Part shown: one piece after another, positions 17,453 through 25,524 of the stretch
Numbering within the stretch: the stretch's first letter is position 1
Layout of the letters: each line of letters starts with the position of its first letter
Source: an uncultured Candidatus Melainabacteria bacterium
GTDB lineage: Bacteria; Cyanobacteriota; Vampirovibrionia; Gastranaerophilales; Gastranaerophilaceae
Assembly (NCBI GenBank): GCA_934667125.1
Contig: CAKULF010000002.1
Coordinates: 1-64,000, forward strand
Reading direction: 5' to 3'
Length of the DNA: 64,000 nt
The notes under the pieces: model-generated
Told to the model about the DNA's origin: nothing
Seen by the model: only the letters and a program-made list of their open reading frames with translations
The model's database searches: none
Translations under genes and position numbers: made by a program

Positions 17453-18591
17453 TATAAATCCTTTGCTTTTTTAATTATAAAAATCGAAATAATAAACATA
17501 ATTATAGGCGCTGCAGCCGCAAGAAATGGCGGCAGAACCGCTTTTTGAGCCAATAAATCGAAAAACGGAAGCGTTATATAATATCCAAAAATCATCCCAA
17601 CTGCTATAGTAAATCCTACAAGTCTTTGAGAACGAGGAGGCGCAAAACCAAGCATACAGCCGATTATAGCAAACAAGATACAAGTAAGCGGGTGAAGATA
17701 TCTTTGGTATAATTTTGCTCTAAAATATCTAAACTCATCCGAGAAATTCGCTTTTTTCAACAATTTTGAATACTTAGAAATTTGATGATTAGTAAAAACT
17801 CTCTCTTTTCTTGTCGTATTCAACATTAAATCAAACACTTCTTGAGCTTGATTTGGCTCTGTTAAAATTTTATACTCTTTATACCTTTCAACATTGGTAT
17901 AAATTCCCTCATCATCAATCATATAAACCAAAGCATCTTGAAGAACCCAAGCGCCGTCTTTAACTGTCGCAACAGGCGAAAAGACAATGCTCTTAAACAT
18001 TGTAGCGTCTGTATATTTTTCATTTGAAAAATTCAAAACTTTAATATCAAAAATTTCATTAGGTGTAAAATTTGAAACAATTATGTTCTGTTTTGGGGTT
18101 TTATCTTTGTTTTCAACAATATACACAAAATGGCTTCCGCCCCCACGAGATTCGCCCAATTTATTTGAAGCAATCGGAACAAGTTTATCGTTTACCGTAT
18201 AGCAAAAAATTGACAGAACGAAGCCAAAAACTATAACAGGCAGCATAATTCTATTAAACGAAAGTCCAATCCCTCTTAATATTGAAAGTTCAGAGTTTTT
18301 TGAGAGTCTATCGAAAGTAAAAATCGAACCCAACAAAATTCCAACAGGAATTGCTTTTGCTAAAACTTTTGGAATTTCAAGAATTAAAAGTTTTAGAGCG
18401 GTTAGGTAGCTGATATGTTCTTCCAATATTTTTCTTATAATTTTAAACAATGTTTCAGGCGCAATCCAAACAATGATGAACAATATAAGACAAACCATCG
18501 TTGCACCAAAAACTTGAGATAGGATAAATTTATCCAACAAGCTCATTTTATAATTCTTAATTTTATTAAAATATATTTTTAATGTTTCCAT
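17452..18591 (-). CDS. lptF: LPS export permease LptF/LptG family
   Basis: Inner-membrane permease of the Lpt transporter, which moves LPS from the inner membrane to the outer membrane. From the ATG at 18591 (METLKIYF) the protein has about 379 aa. Two N-terminal transmembrane helices (about 20-80), a third with LRGIGLSFNRIMLPVIVFG, a large periplasmic beta-jellyroll-like part (about 120-260), and three C-terminal helices match LptF/G. The longer frame, starting inside lptB at 18654, is less likely because AGAG lies upstream of 18591. One LptF/G gene next to lptB is the usual cyanobacterial-type layout. Confidence 0.85.
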   Translation of the reverse strand: METLKIYFNKIKNYKMSLLDKFILSQVFGATMVCLILFIIVWIAPETLFKIIRKILEEHISYLTALKLLILEIPKVLAKAIPVGILLGSIFTFDRLSKNSELSILRGIGLSFNRIMLPVIVFGFVLSIFCYTVNDKLVPIASNKLGESRGGGSHFVYIVENKDKTPKQNIIVSNFTPNEIFDIKVLNFSNEKYTDATMFKSIVFSPVATVKDGAWVLQDALVYMIDDEGIYTNVERYKEYKILTEPNQAQEVFDLMLNTTRKERVFTNHQISKYSKLLKKANFSDEFRYFRAKLYQRYLHPLTCILFAIIGCMLGFAPPRSQRLVGFTIAVGMIFGYYITLPFFDLLAQKAVLPPFLAAAAPIIMFIISIFIIKKAKDL

Positions 18592-18604
18592 AAAATGCTC
18601 TAAT

Positions 18605-19345
18605 CTACAGTACGAAGTCTTTTCCAAGATAAAATTCTTTTGCCACAGGGTCAACTGCTACATCTTTACTTTTTCCTGAAATTTTAATTCGACCGTCAAA
18701 TATAACGTTAGCCCTATCTGTGATTGATAGTGTGGCTTTCGGGTTGTGGTCCGTGATTAATATTCCGATATTTTTTTCTTTTGCTAATTTATAGATATTG
18801 TCTTTAATTTCGCCAATCGCAATAGGGTCAATCCCCGTAAACGGTTCATCCAGCAATATAAATGAAGGAGTCGCAGCAAGCGCTCGAGCTATTTCAACAC
18901 GTCTTCTTTCACCCCCTGATAAGGCTACAGAAGAAGCCGTCCTTAGTTTCATCACCCCAAATTCTGTCAATAAATTTTCCAAAAGTTCATCTTTTTGCTT
19001 TTGATTTAACTTGTCATTCATTTCAAGAACGAGTTTCAAATTATCTTCAACGTTTAATTTTCTAAAAATTGAAGTTTCTTGAGGAAGATATCCAACCCCT
19101 AATTTTGCTCTTTCATTCATCGGAAGTGCTGTCATATCAATAGTATTGCCGTTATCATCTTCAAGCAAGACTTGACCTTTATTTGCTCGAACCAATCCGA
19201 CAACCATATAAAATGTTGTTGTTTTTCCTGCTCCGTTTGGACCTAAAAGCCCAACAACTTCGCCTTTATTAACGTCAAACGATACATCATTTACAACAGA
19301 ACGATCACCGTATATTTTAACTAAATTTTTTGCAATTATTCTCAT
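18605..19345 (-). CDS. lptB: LPS export ABC transporter ATP-binding protein LptB
   Basis: 246 aa ATPase. Walker A GPNGAGKTT (about 34-42), Q-loop LPQETSIFRKLNVEDNL, signature LSGGERRRVEIARAL (about 142-156), Walker B FILLDEPFTGIDP and the switch His in ITDHN are all present. The RKLxVEDNL and GIDPIAIGEIK stretches are typical of LptB rather than other ABC ATPases. SD AGGAG. The lptF start is 14 bases after its stop, so they form one operon. Confidence 0.95.
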   Translation of the reverse strand: MRIIAKNLVKIYGDRSVVNDVSFDVNKGEVVGLLGPNGAGKTTTFYMVVGLVRANKGQVLLEDDNGNTIDMTALPMNERAKLGVGYLPQETSIFRKLNVEDNLKLVLEMNDKLNQKQKDELLENLLTEFGVMKLRTASSVALSGGERRRVEIARALAATPSFILLDEPFTGIDPIAIGEIKDNIYKLAKEKNIGILITDHNPKATLSITDRANVIFDGRIKISGKSKDVAVDPVAKEFYLGKDFVL

Positions 19346-19433
19346 AAAATAGCACTCCTAGCTCTTATTATATTATAGGATAGTTAAGATTTTTGTTGAG
19401 CGATTGTTAATTAATTGTAATAATTTTTATAGT

Positions 19434-19458
19434 AAAAGGCAGGCTAAAAAACCTGCCT
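19434..19458 (-). terminator. Terminator after serA
   Basis: AGGCAGG pairs with CCTGCCT around an A-rich loop. On the minus strand it is followed by TTTTAC. It lies 22 bases after the serA stop. Confidence 0.75.
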
Positions 19459-19479
19459 AAACCTAATTCATCCTAATCT

Positions 19480-21057
19480 CTATAAGCTCACACAAAGAGC
19501 CTTATCAACACCATCTATTTTGCTTATTTTATCAAGCGTATCTTGGTTAACAGTTGAATCAACATTAATTATCATAATTGATTTTTCTGTTTTTTCGATG
19601 TTTTGAGCAACTTGCATGCCTGAAATATTAATGTTGCAAGCCCCTAACACACAAGCAACTTGAGCTACCATATTTGGCTTATTGATGTGTGGAACTAAAA
19701 TCATATCCTTAACAGGCTCAATAGAAGTTATATAATCATTTAATTGAATAATTCTTTTAATATTTTTAGCAACAAGCGCACCTTTAACAGTCGTTGTGTT
19801 TTCAGAAGTTACAATTTTAACTTCGATAGAATTATCTTCGCCTGTTACTTTTGAAGTTTGAACCTCAATTCCACGAGATTTAGCCACAATTGGAGCATTA
19901 ACATAATTAATTCCAACCATATTAAAGCTCATAACTCCTTTTAAAATCGCAATTTCAAGAGGTGAAACATCAAGAGCTGCTAATTTTCCAGACACTTCAA
20001 TTTTAATATTTTTAATAGCGCCACAAGCCGTTTGAGAAGCAATTGAAGCAATATTTTCAGCCAATTCCATATAATCTTTAACGGCTTCAATTTTTTGAGG
20101 CTTCAAAGCAGGAATATTTATAGCGCTTGTCGCATTTCTTCCTGATAAAACTTCAACAACTTGTTGAGCAACATCAAGCGCAACATTAACTTGAGCTTCA
20201 TCTGTGCTAGCACCCAAGTGTGGAGTTAGGATAACTTTATTTCCCAATTTTAATAATGGAGAAGAAGCAACATTTTTTTCATCTTCATAAACATCAATTG
20301 CAGCTTGCGCAACTTGACCTTGTTCAATAGCGTTAGCTAGCGCTGCTTCATCAATTATTCCGCCACGAGCGCAGTTTATAATTCTAACACCTTTTTTCAT
20401 TCTATTTAAAGTGTTGGTATTAATTAAGCCTGTTGTTTCTTTGGTTTTTGGGGTGTGGATTGTTATATAGTCGCACATTGGCCAAAAATCATCCAAATGT
20501 TTAACATATTTTGCGCCCATTTTTTCAACCATTTCAGGATTAGCATAAGGGTCGCAAACAACAACTTTCATCCCTAAAGCAAGCGCTACATTTGCAACGT
20601 GTGAGCCGATTTTGCCAAGCCCAATAATACCTAATGTTTTAGAATAAACTTCAACACCAGTAAATTTAGAGCGTTCCCAAAGTCCTTTTTTAACGGAACA
20701 ATCAGCCGCAGGAATATTTCTATTCATCGCCATCATCATTGCAATAGTGTGTTCTGCTGCAGCATGGGTATTTCCATCAGGTGAATTAACAACAATAATA
20801 CCTTTAGCAGTAGCCGCTGCCACATCAATATTATCAACACCAACCCCAGCTCTTGCTATAACTTTTAGGTTTTTAGCGTTTTCAATGATTTTTGCTGTCA
20901 CTTTAGTTTGCGAGCGCACCAATATTGCGTCATATTGCCCGATTATTTCGCATAACTTTTCTTCATCCATTGTAGGAAGATTATCAACTTCTGCTACAGA
21001 TGACACAATTCTAACAGCCAAATCATTGATTTTGTCTGTGATTAAAACTTTCGCCAT
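19480..21057 (-). CDS. serA: D-3-phosphoglycerate dehydrogenase
   Basis: First enzyme of serine biosynthesis, NAD-dependent, 525 aa. The catalytic and NAD domains hold GLGKIGSHVA (Rossmann loop, about 147-156), NCARGGIIDE (substrate/NAD contact) and LGAS near the catalytic His (LTPHLGASTDEAQ). The intervening ASB-type domain (about 320-450) and C-terminal ACT domain (about 452-525; MILVPHINKPNMVAQVACVLG) match the long SerA form. SD AGGAG. The GNAT gene ends 16 bases upstream on the same strand. Confidence 0.96.
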   Translation of the reverse strand: MAKVLITDKINDLAVRIVSSVAEVDNLPTMDEEKLCEIIGQYDAILVRSQTKVTAKIIENAKNLKVIARAGVGVDNIDVAAATAKGIIVVNSPDGNTHAAAEHTIAMMMAMNRNIPAADCSVKKGLWERSKFTGVEVYSKTLGIIGLGKIGSHVANVALALGMKVVVCDPYANPEMVEKMGAKYVKHLDDFWPMCDYITIHTPKTKETTGLINTNTLNRMKKGVRIINCARGGIIDEAALANAIEQGQVAQAAIDVYEDEKNVASSPLLKLGNKVILTPHLGASTDEAQVNVALDVAQQVVEVLSGRNATSAINIPALKPQKIEAVKDYMELAENIASIASQTACGAIKNIKIEVSGKLAALDVSPLEIAILKGVMSFNMVGINYVNAPIVAKSRGIEVQTSKVTGEDNSIEVKIVTSENTTTVKGALVAKNIKRIIQLNDYITSIEPVKDMILVPHINKPNMVAQVACVLGACNINISGMQVAQNIEKTEKSIMIINVDSTVNQDTLDKISKIDGVDKALCVSL

Positions 21058-21073
21058 TTCAACTCCTTAAATC

Positions 21074-22048
21074 TTATCCTTTTGGTAAATATGCTTGAGA
21101 ATATTTGTACGATTGAACAAAGCCAACCGATTCATACATTCTTACCGCACTTGTCAAGGCTAAATCCACACTTGCGTTTAATTCATTTAATTCAAGTATT
21201 CCGCCTTGATGTAATTTTACCACATCAACAACAGTATTCTTAACTAAAATTGATGATAATTTTTTTCCTCTATGTTCAGGCAAAACTCCAATCAAAGGAA
21301 GATTAGCAATGCCATCGCCCGTAACGTTTGCAAGGCAAAAACCAACCAATTTATTTTCAAACAATAATAATTTACTTGCTTGAGGTAAAAATCTTCCATA
21401 AATTGAAGATGTGATTTTTTGTGTTATATCTCGACATCCGTCCAAAGAAGAAAATCTTATATCAAATTTTAAATCAGATGAAGTTGCAAAAGAATTTTCA
21501 ATAACTTCAGCCAATTCTTCAAAATAAATATCTCTATATGGCGTTAATTTGTATCCTACAGGCAATTCCATAAAGTTGAACTGAGAAATTTCTTTAATTA
21601 ATTGTTTATTTTTAATATCAAAAACAACAACACCTGTATCTACAAATTCAAAACCATGTTGCGATAATTCTTCTCTAAAACTTTCTTGAACCCCAAGCAT
21701 AGCATAGCTAACGATTGAGTGTTTTCTTGTGTGTTTTGTTTGTTCCATAAATTTTTCAAACAAACATTTTCTTTTTTCGTTAATATCTTCATTTCCAAGA
21801 CAATGTATTACAAAAATTTCAATTGTATCATTTGGAACTGTTGTATAAGCTAAAAAGCCCGTCGGAATTGAATCTTCCAACAAAACAATACATTCAATTA
21901 ACCCTTGGTTAAGAGAAGAAATAAAATCTTCATAGTTTAATGGGTCAATTTCAAATTTATAGTCAATTCTGGCTTTAAGGCGAAAATCGTTATATGCGCC
22001 TTGGAATACTCTAAAATATTTTTCTTCTAATACAGCAACTTCATACAT
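21074..22048 (-). CDS. Double-domain GNAT N-acetyltransferase
   Basis: About 324 aa from ATG 22048; the longer frame begins at a TTG with no better SD. The C-terminal half has the acetyl-CoA loop pattern of GNAT proteins (LPLIGVLPEHRGKKLSSILV, about 255-275), followed by ELNELNASVDLALTSAVRMYESVGF, a common ending. The N-terminal half has a second, degenerate GNAT fold (GFLAYTTVPNDTIEIFVI). The substrate is unknown. It precedes serA by 16 bases and may share its transcript. Confidence 0.7.
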   Translation of the reverse strand: MYEVAVLEEKYFRVFQGAYNDFRLKARIDYKFEIDPLNYEDFISSLNQGLIECIVLLEDSIPTGFLAYTTVPNDTIEIFVIHCLGNEDINEKRKCLFEKFMEQTKHTRKHSIVSYAMLGVQESFREELSQHGFEFVDTGVVVFDIKNKQLIKEISQFNFMELPVGYKLTPYRDIYFEELAEVIENSFATSSDLKFDIRFSSLDGCRDITQKITSSIYGRFLPQASKLLLFENKLVGFCLANVTGDGIANLPLIGVLPEHRGKKLSSILVKNTVVDVVKLHQGGILELNELNASVDLALTSAVRMYESVGFVQSYKYSQAYLPKG

Positions 22049-22160
22049 ATTTAGCAATACTTTCTTGGATTTTTCTTAATTTTACCATGGCGGACATTTA
22101 TTTTTCAAATTTTATGTATAGTTTTGTATCATTTTAGAAATATATTAATTTAAAAACATA

Positions 22161-22200
22161 AAAGAGCTTGCTTTCTCGATAATTCAAAAAAGCAAGCTTT
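22161..22200 (-). terminator. Terminator after flagellin
   Basis: AGCTTGCTTT (22165-22174) pairs with AAAGCAAGCT (22189-22198) and the minus strand continues CTTTTATG. It lies just after the flagellin stop. Confidence 0.8.
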
Positions 22201-22221
22201 GTGGAGAGAAATTATTTTTTA

Positions 22222-23250
22222 TTAGCCCAATAAAGAAAGAGCCAGTTGTTGATTGCTATTAGCAGAAGCCAACAGTGAAACATTTAATTGTTCTAAGATT
22301 TGTTTATTTGTATAGTTTGTAGCTTCTTTTGCAACGTCTGTGTCTGTGTAAACGCCTTTTGCTTCTTCAAGACTTTGAACTCTGATTGTTAAAGAATCAT
22401 AAGAGCTTTCCAATCTGTTTTCAAAAGCCCCTAATAGACCACGTCTTGAAGCGATTGCACCAATAGCGTCTTGTATAATTCCCATATATTCACGACAATT
22501 TGCGTTATTTGCGTCAAACGTTGAAGTGATGTCACCTTGAAGTGTTGTTGGTGTATCTTTTGTTTTAACAAAACCATCTTCGTCATATTCAGTAATAACA
22601 AGCTTTCCGCCTTGATTTTCAACAGAAGCTTCATAATATGCGTCGTTTCCAGCAGCATCTTTTTCTTTTAAATAATATTTACCGCCATTTTCATATAGAT
22701 TTGGATACAAAGCAGCAGGCATACGAATACCTAAAGCGCTTGTATGACAATCTGTTAGAGCTGATGATATATCTAAAGTTGAGTTTACATCTGAATCAGG
22801 ACCTAATTGAATAATAATCGAATTAGCACTGCCATCTAACATATTTTTGCCGTTGAATTGAGTAGTTTTTGCTAAACGATTAATTTCGTCTAATCTTTCA
22901 ATGATTTCTGAAATTGAAGCGTTACGAGAAGAAATATCATTTGTATCATTTGCCATATTTGTAAGCAAGTCGTTAATTCTTTGCATATGGTCTGAAATTG
23001 ATACCATTCCGTCTTCTGCGATTGTTAAAAAGCCGTTGGCAGTTTGAATATTTGCCATAGCTTGATTTGAACTTTTGATTTTCGCTTCCATGTTTTCTGA
23101 AATTACCAAACCTGCAGCATCATCTTTCGCTGTATTGATTTTTAAGCCTGAAGACAACTTTTGCATAATTGAAGTCAAATCGTTTGAAGTTGAATTTAAC
23201 CTGTTTGTAATTTGCAGAGAACTAGCGTTTGTACCTAATGTAATTCCCAT
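22222..23250 (-). CDS. fliC: Flagellin
   Basis: Filament protein of the bacterial flagellum, exported by the flagellar type III system. The conserved N-terminal D0/D1 region (about 1-140; SLQITNRLNSTSNDLTSIMQ, LSSGLKINTAKDDAAGL) and the C-terminal D1/D0 region (about 255-342; GAFENRLESSYDSL to LASANSNQQLALSLLG) are both complete. Only about 110 variable residues lie between them, giving a short 342-aa filament protein. The TLR5-contact region reads MQRINDLLTN. No other flagellar gene lies in the window. SD GGAGAGA; a sigma-28-type promoter lies 24 bases or so upstream of the ATG. Confidence 0.95.
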   Translation of the reverse strand: MGITLGTNASSLQITNRLNSTSNDLTSIMQKLSSGLKINTAKDDAAGLVISENMEAKIKSSNQAMANIQTANGFLTIAEDGMVSISDHMQRINDLLTNMANDTNDISSRNASISEIIERLDEINRLAKTTQFNGKNMLDGSANSIIIQLGPDSDVNSTLDISSALTDCHTSALGIRMPAALYPNLYENGGKYYLKEKDAAGNDAYYEASVENQGGKLVITEYDEDGFVKTKDTPTTLQGDITSTFDANNANCREYMGIIQDAIGAIASRRGLLGAFENRLESSYDSLTIRVQSLEEAKGVYTDTDVAKEATNYTNKQILEQLNVSLLASANSNQQLALSLLG

Positions 23251-23280
23251 TTTTTTCTCTCCATTTTTTCCACAAAATAT

Positions 23281-23307
23281 TTATCGTAAATATTTTCTTA
23301 TACTTTA
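23281..23307 (-). promoter_or_regulatory. Sigma-28 (FliA)-type promoter of flagellin
   Basis: On the minus strand TAAAGTAT (23307-23300), an 11-base spacer and TACGATAA (23288-23281) match the flagellar consensus TAAAGTTT-N11-GCCGATAA. The transcript would start near 23274 with a short leader. A second TAAAGTAT lies 21 bases further upstream. Confidence 0.75.
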
Positions 23308-23446
23308 GTTATAGATTTTCATACTTTAGTATAAGATTTTTATCAAAGCCCACACTATGCAAGGCTTTTAGACACTTTAACAACTTTTTCAAATATCCTC
23401 TAAAAGTAGTAGAAAAGCTGTTTTTTTCTGTTAAAATAGAGTTGTT

Positions 23447-24181
23447 ATGCCGCATTTTTTAATCAAAAAAGAACAAATTAATAATGATTTTATTGTTTTA
23501 GCAAATGGTGATGAGAATTTTTTTCATATCACTAGGGTTTTAAGAGCTAAAACGGGCGAAAAAATAAAATTTATTGATGATGATAAAATCGTGTATTATT
23601 GCGCTATGACTGAAATAGAGAAGAAAAGCCTTAGGGCAAAAATAATTTCAAAAGAAAAATCTTCAAGAGTTTTAAAAAATGATATTTGCCTTGTTCAGTC
23701 AATTTTAATGACAGACGCTCAAAATCTTGCGATTGCAAACGCCACTCAAAGCGGAGTTAGAGAGATTTATCCTGTTATTTCGGATAATGTTTCGGCTAAA
23801 AAATCCTCTCTTAAAGGAAAAGAAGAAAAATGGCAAAAAATTGTTTTAGAAAATTTTAAACAATGCGAAAGGGCGGATTTAGCCGAAATTAAGGAAATTC
23901 AAGAACTTAGAGAGGTTTTAAAAACTTTTAAAAAAGAAAATATTTTAATTTTTGCAGAAAAAGATGAAAATATTTCTCTTGATTTAGCGGTTAAAGATAT
24001 TGATAAAAACTCTAAAATAGCTGTTGTGATAGGACCCGAGGGCGGTTTTTCGGATGATGAATTTAATTATTTTAAAAAAGAAAATTATAAATTAATCAGT
24101 TTGGGAAATATGATATACAAAGCGCCAAATGCTATAGTAGCAGGGGTTTCCAACGTTGTTTCAAGGATAGAAAATGTTTAA
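23447..24181 (+). CDS. rsmE: 16S rRNA m3U1498 methyltransferase RsmE
   Basis: SPOUT-fold methyltransferase acting on 16S rRNA U1498, 244 aa. The N-terminal PUA-like domain has FFHITRVLRAKTGEKI. The C-terminal knot has QSILMTDAQNLAIANATQSGV, IYPVISDNVSA, IGPEGGFSDDEF (cofactor loop, about 196-207) and LISLGNMIYKAPNAIV. A TAAAAT box lies nine bases before the ATG with no SD, suggesting an almost leaderless mRNA. Its end overlaps the start of cca by 8 bases. Confidence 0.93.
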   Translation: MPHFLIKKEQINNDFIVLANGDENFFHITRVLRAKTGEKIKFIDDDKIVYYCAMTEIEKKSLRAKIISKEKSSRVLKNDICLVQSILMTDAQNLAIANATQSGVREIYPVISDNVSAKKSSLKGKEEKWQKIVLENFKQCERADLAEIKEIQELREVLKTFKKENILIFAEKDENISLDLAVKDIDKNSKIAVVIGPEGGFSDDEFNYFKKENYKLISLGNMIYKAPNAIVAGVSNVVSRIENV

Positions 24182-25493
24182 AGATGAAATTTTAAATTCA
24201 ATAAAAGATTTGATTAAAGACGAGAAAACCTTTCTTGTTGGCGGATATTTGAGGAATTATTTTTTAAATAATACAATTTCGCTTGACAGGGATTTGGTTG
24301 TTGAAAAAAATTCTTATGCTCTTGCTGAAAAAATCGCCAAAAAGCTTGATGGAACGCTTGTTGAGCTTGATAATATTAATAAAATTTATCGAGTTTGCTT
24401 AAAAGATAAAAAAAATTATTTTGATGTTTCAGAGGCTCTTGAAAACAATATTGAAAAGGACGCAAAGCGCCGAGATTTCACGATTAACTCGATTTTTTAT
24501 GATTTAAACGAAGAAAAAATTTATGACCCGTTTAATGGGATAAATGACATCAAAAATAAGATTATAAAAACGATCAATCTTCAAAATATGCTTGACGATG
24601 AGCTTCGTTTTTTAAGAATTTATCGCTTTATGAGTTTAACGGGTTTTAAAATTGATGAAACTTTGGCAGATTTTTCTAAAAAAAATTTTCATTTGGTTAA
24701 AAACGTTGCGCCAGAGCGCATTAACTATGAAATTATTAAAATTTTTGAGGGCGAATATCTAACTCAAACTCTTTTAAAAATGTTGGATGATGGGGCGTTG
24801 GAAATTATTTTTCCTTTCGTTAAAGAAATTAAAAGAATTCCCTCTAATTCGCACCACCACCTTGATTTGATACATCATAGCATTGAAACGGTTAATTTGA
24901 TTGAAACATCAAATCCGATTTTAAAAATCGCCGCATTCTACCATGATATAGGTAAACCCCAAACTTGGACAATCGAACCCGTTGGCAGACACCGCTTTAT
25001 CGGTCATGACATCAAAGGCGCCGAGATTGTTAAAAAAGAATTGAAAGCTCTTAAATTTTCAAATAAACAAATTGATTACATTTCAAAAATGATTAAAAAT
25101 CATATCTATCCTGCAAGCCTGATTAACGCTTCAAAAGAGAATAACAAGGCTTTTGCAAAGTGCGTTAAAAAATTGGGGGTTGATTTTTTAGACGTTATTA
25201 AATTATCAAGAGCAGATAGATTATCCGCCCAAGGCGAAGCCATAACTCCTAATATACTTGAAAAATCGCTTAAACACTTAGATGAGCTTGAAAATTATTA
25301 TCATTCTATTCAAAATATAATTGAAAACCCTAAACCACTTTTAAATGGCAGGGAGATTATGGAAATTTTGAATATAAAGCCATCTAAACAAGTCGGGAAG
25401 ATTATGGATGAACTTGTTGAAATGCAACTGACGGGGGATATTAAAAACAAAACCGACGCTGTTGAATATGTTAAAAAAAGAGGACTTATTTAA
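24174..25493 (+). CDS. cca: CCA tRNA nucleotidyltransferase with HD domain
   Basis: Adds or repairs the 3' CCA of tRNA; the only visible tRNA here does not encode CCA, which fits. Residues 1-130 are the class II nucleotidyltransferase head: VGGYLRNYFL, SLDRDLVV (catalytic Asp pair in the LDxDxVV style), RRDFTINSIFYD. The RNA-binding neck follows (ELRFLRIYRF). An HD phosphohydrolase domain (about 225-330) has HHHLDLIHHSIE and AAFYHDIGKP. The tail reads LNGREIMEILNIKPSKQVGKI. Length 439 aa. SD AGGATAG lies within rsmE. Confidence 0.93.
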   Translation: MFKDEILNSIKDLIKDEKTFLVGGYLRNYFLNNTISLDRDLVVEKNSYALAEKIAKKLDGTLVELDNINKIYRVCLKDKKNYFDVSEALENNIEKDAKRRDFTINSIFYDLNEEKIYDPFNGINDIKNKIIKTINLQNMLDDELRFLRIYRFMSLTGFKIDETLADFSKKNFHLVKNVAPERINYEIIKIFEGEYLTQTLLKMLDDGALEIIFPFVKEIKRIPSNSHHHLDLIHHSIETVNLIETSNPILKIAAFYHDIGKPQTWTIEPVGRHRFIGHDIKGAEIVKKELKALKFSNKQIDYISKMIKNHIYPASLINASKENNKAFAKCVKKLGVDFLDVIKLSRADRLSAQGEAITPNILEKSLKHLDELENYYHSIQNIIENPKPLLNGREIMEILNIKPSKQVGKIMDELVEMQLTGDIKNKTDAVEYVKKRGLI

Positions 25494-25524
25494 GCCCTCA
25501 GTCAAACACAAAATATAAATTCAG

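Noticed and set aside
22058..22160. Possible flagellar gene or promoter between flagellin and the GNAT gene
   Set aside because: Only the flagellin terminator and AT-rich spacer were found; no ORF or second sigma-28 site.
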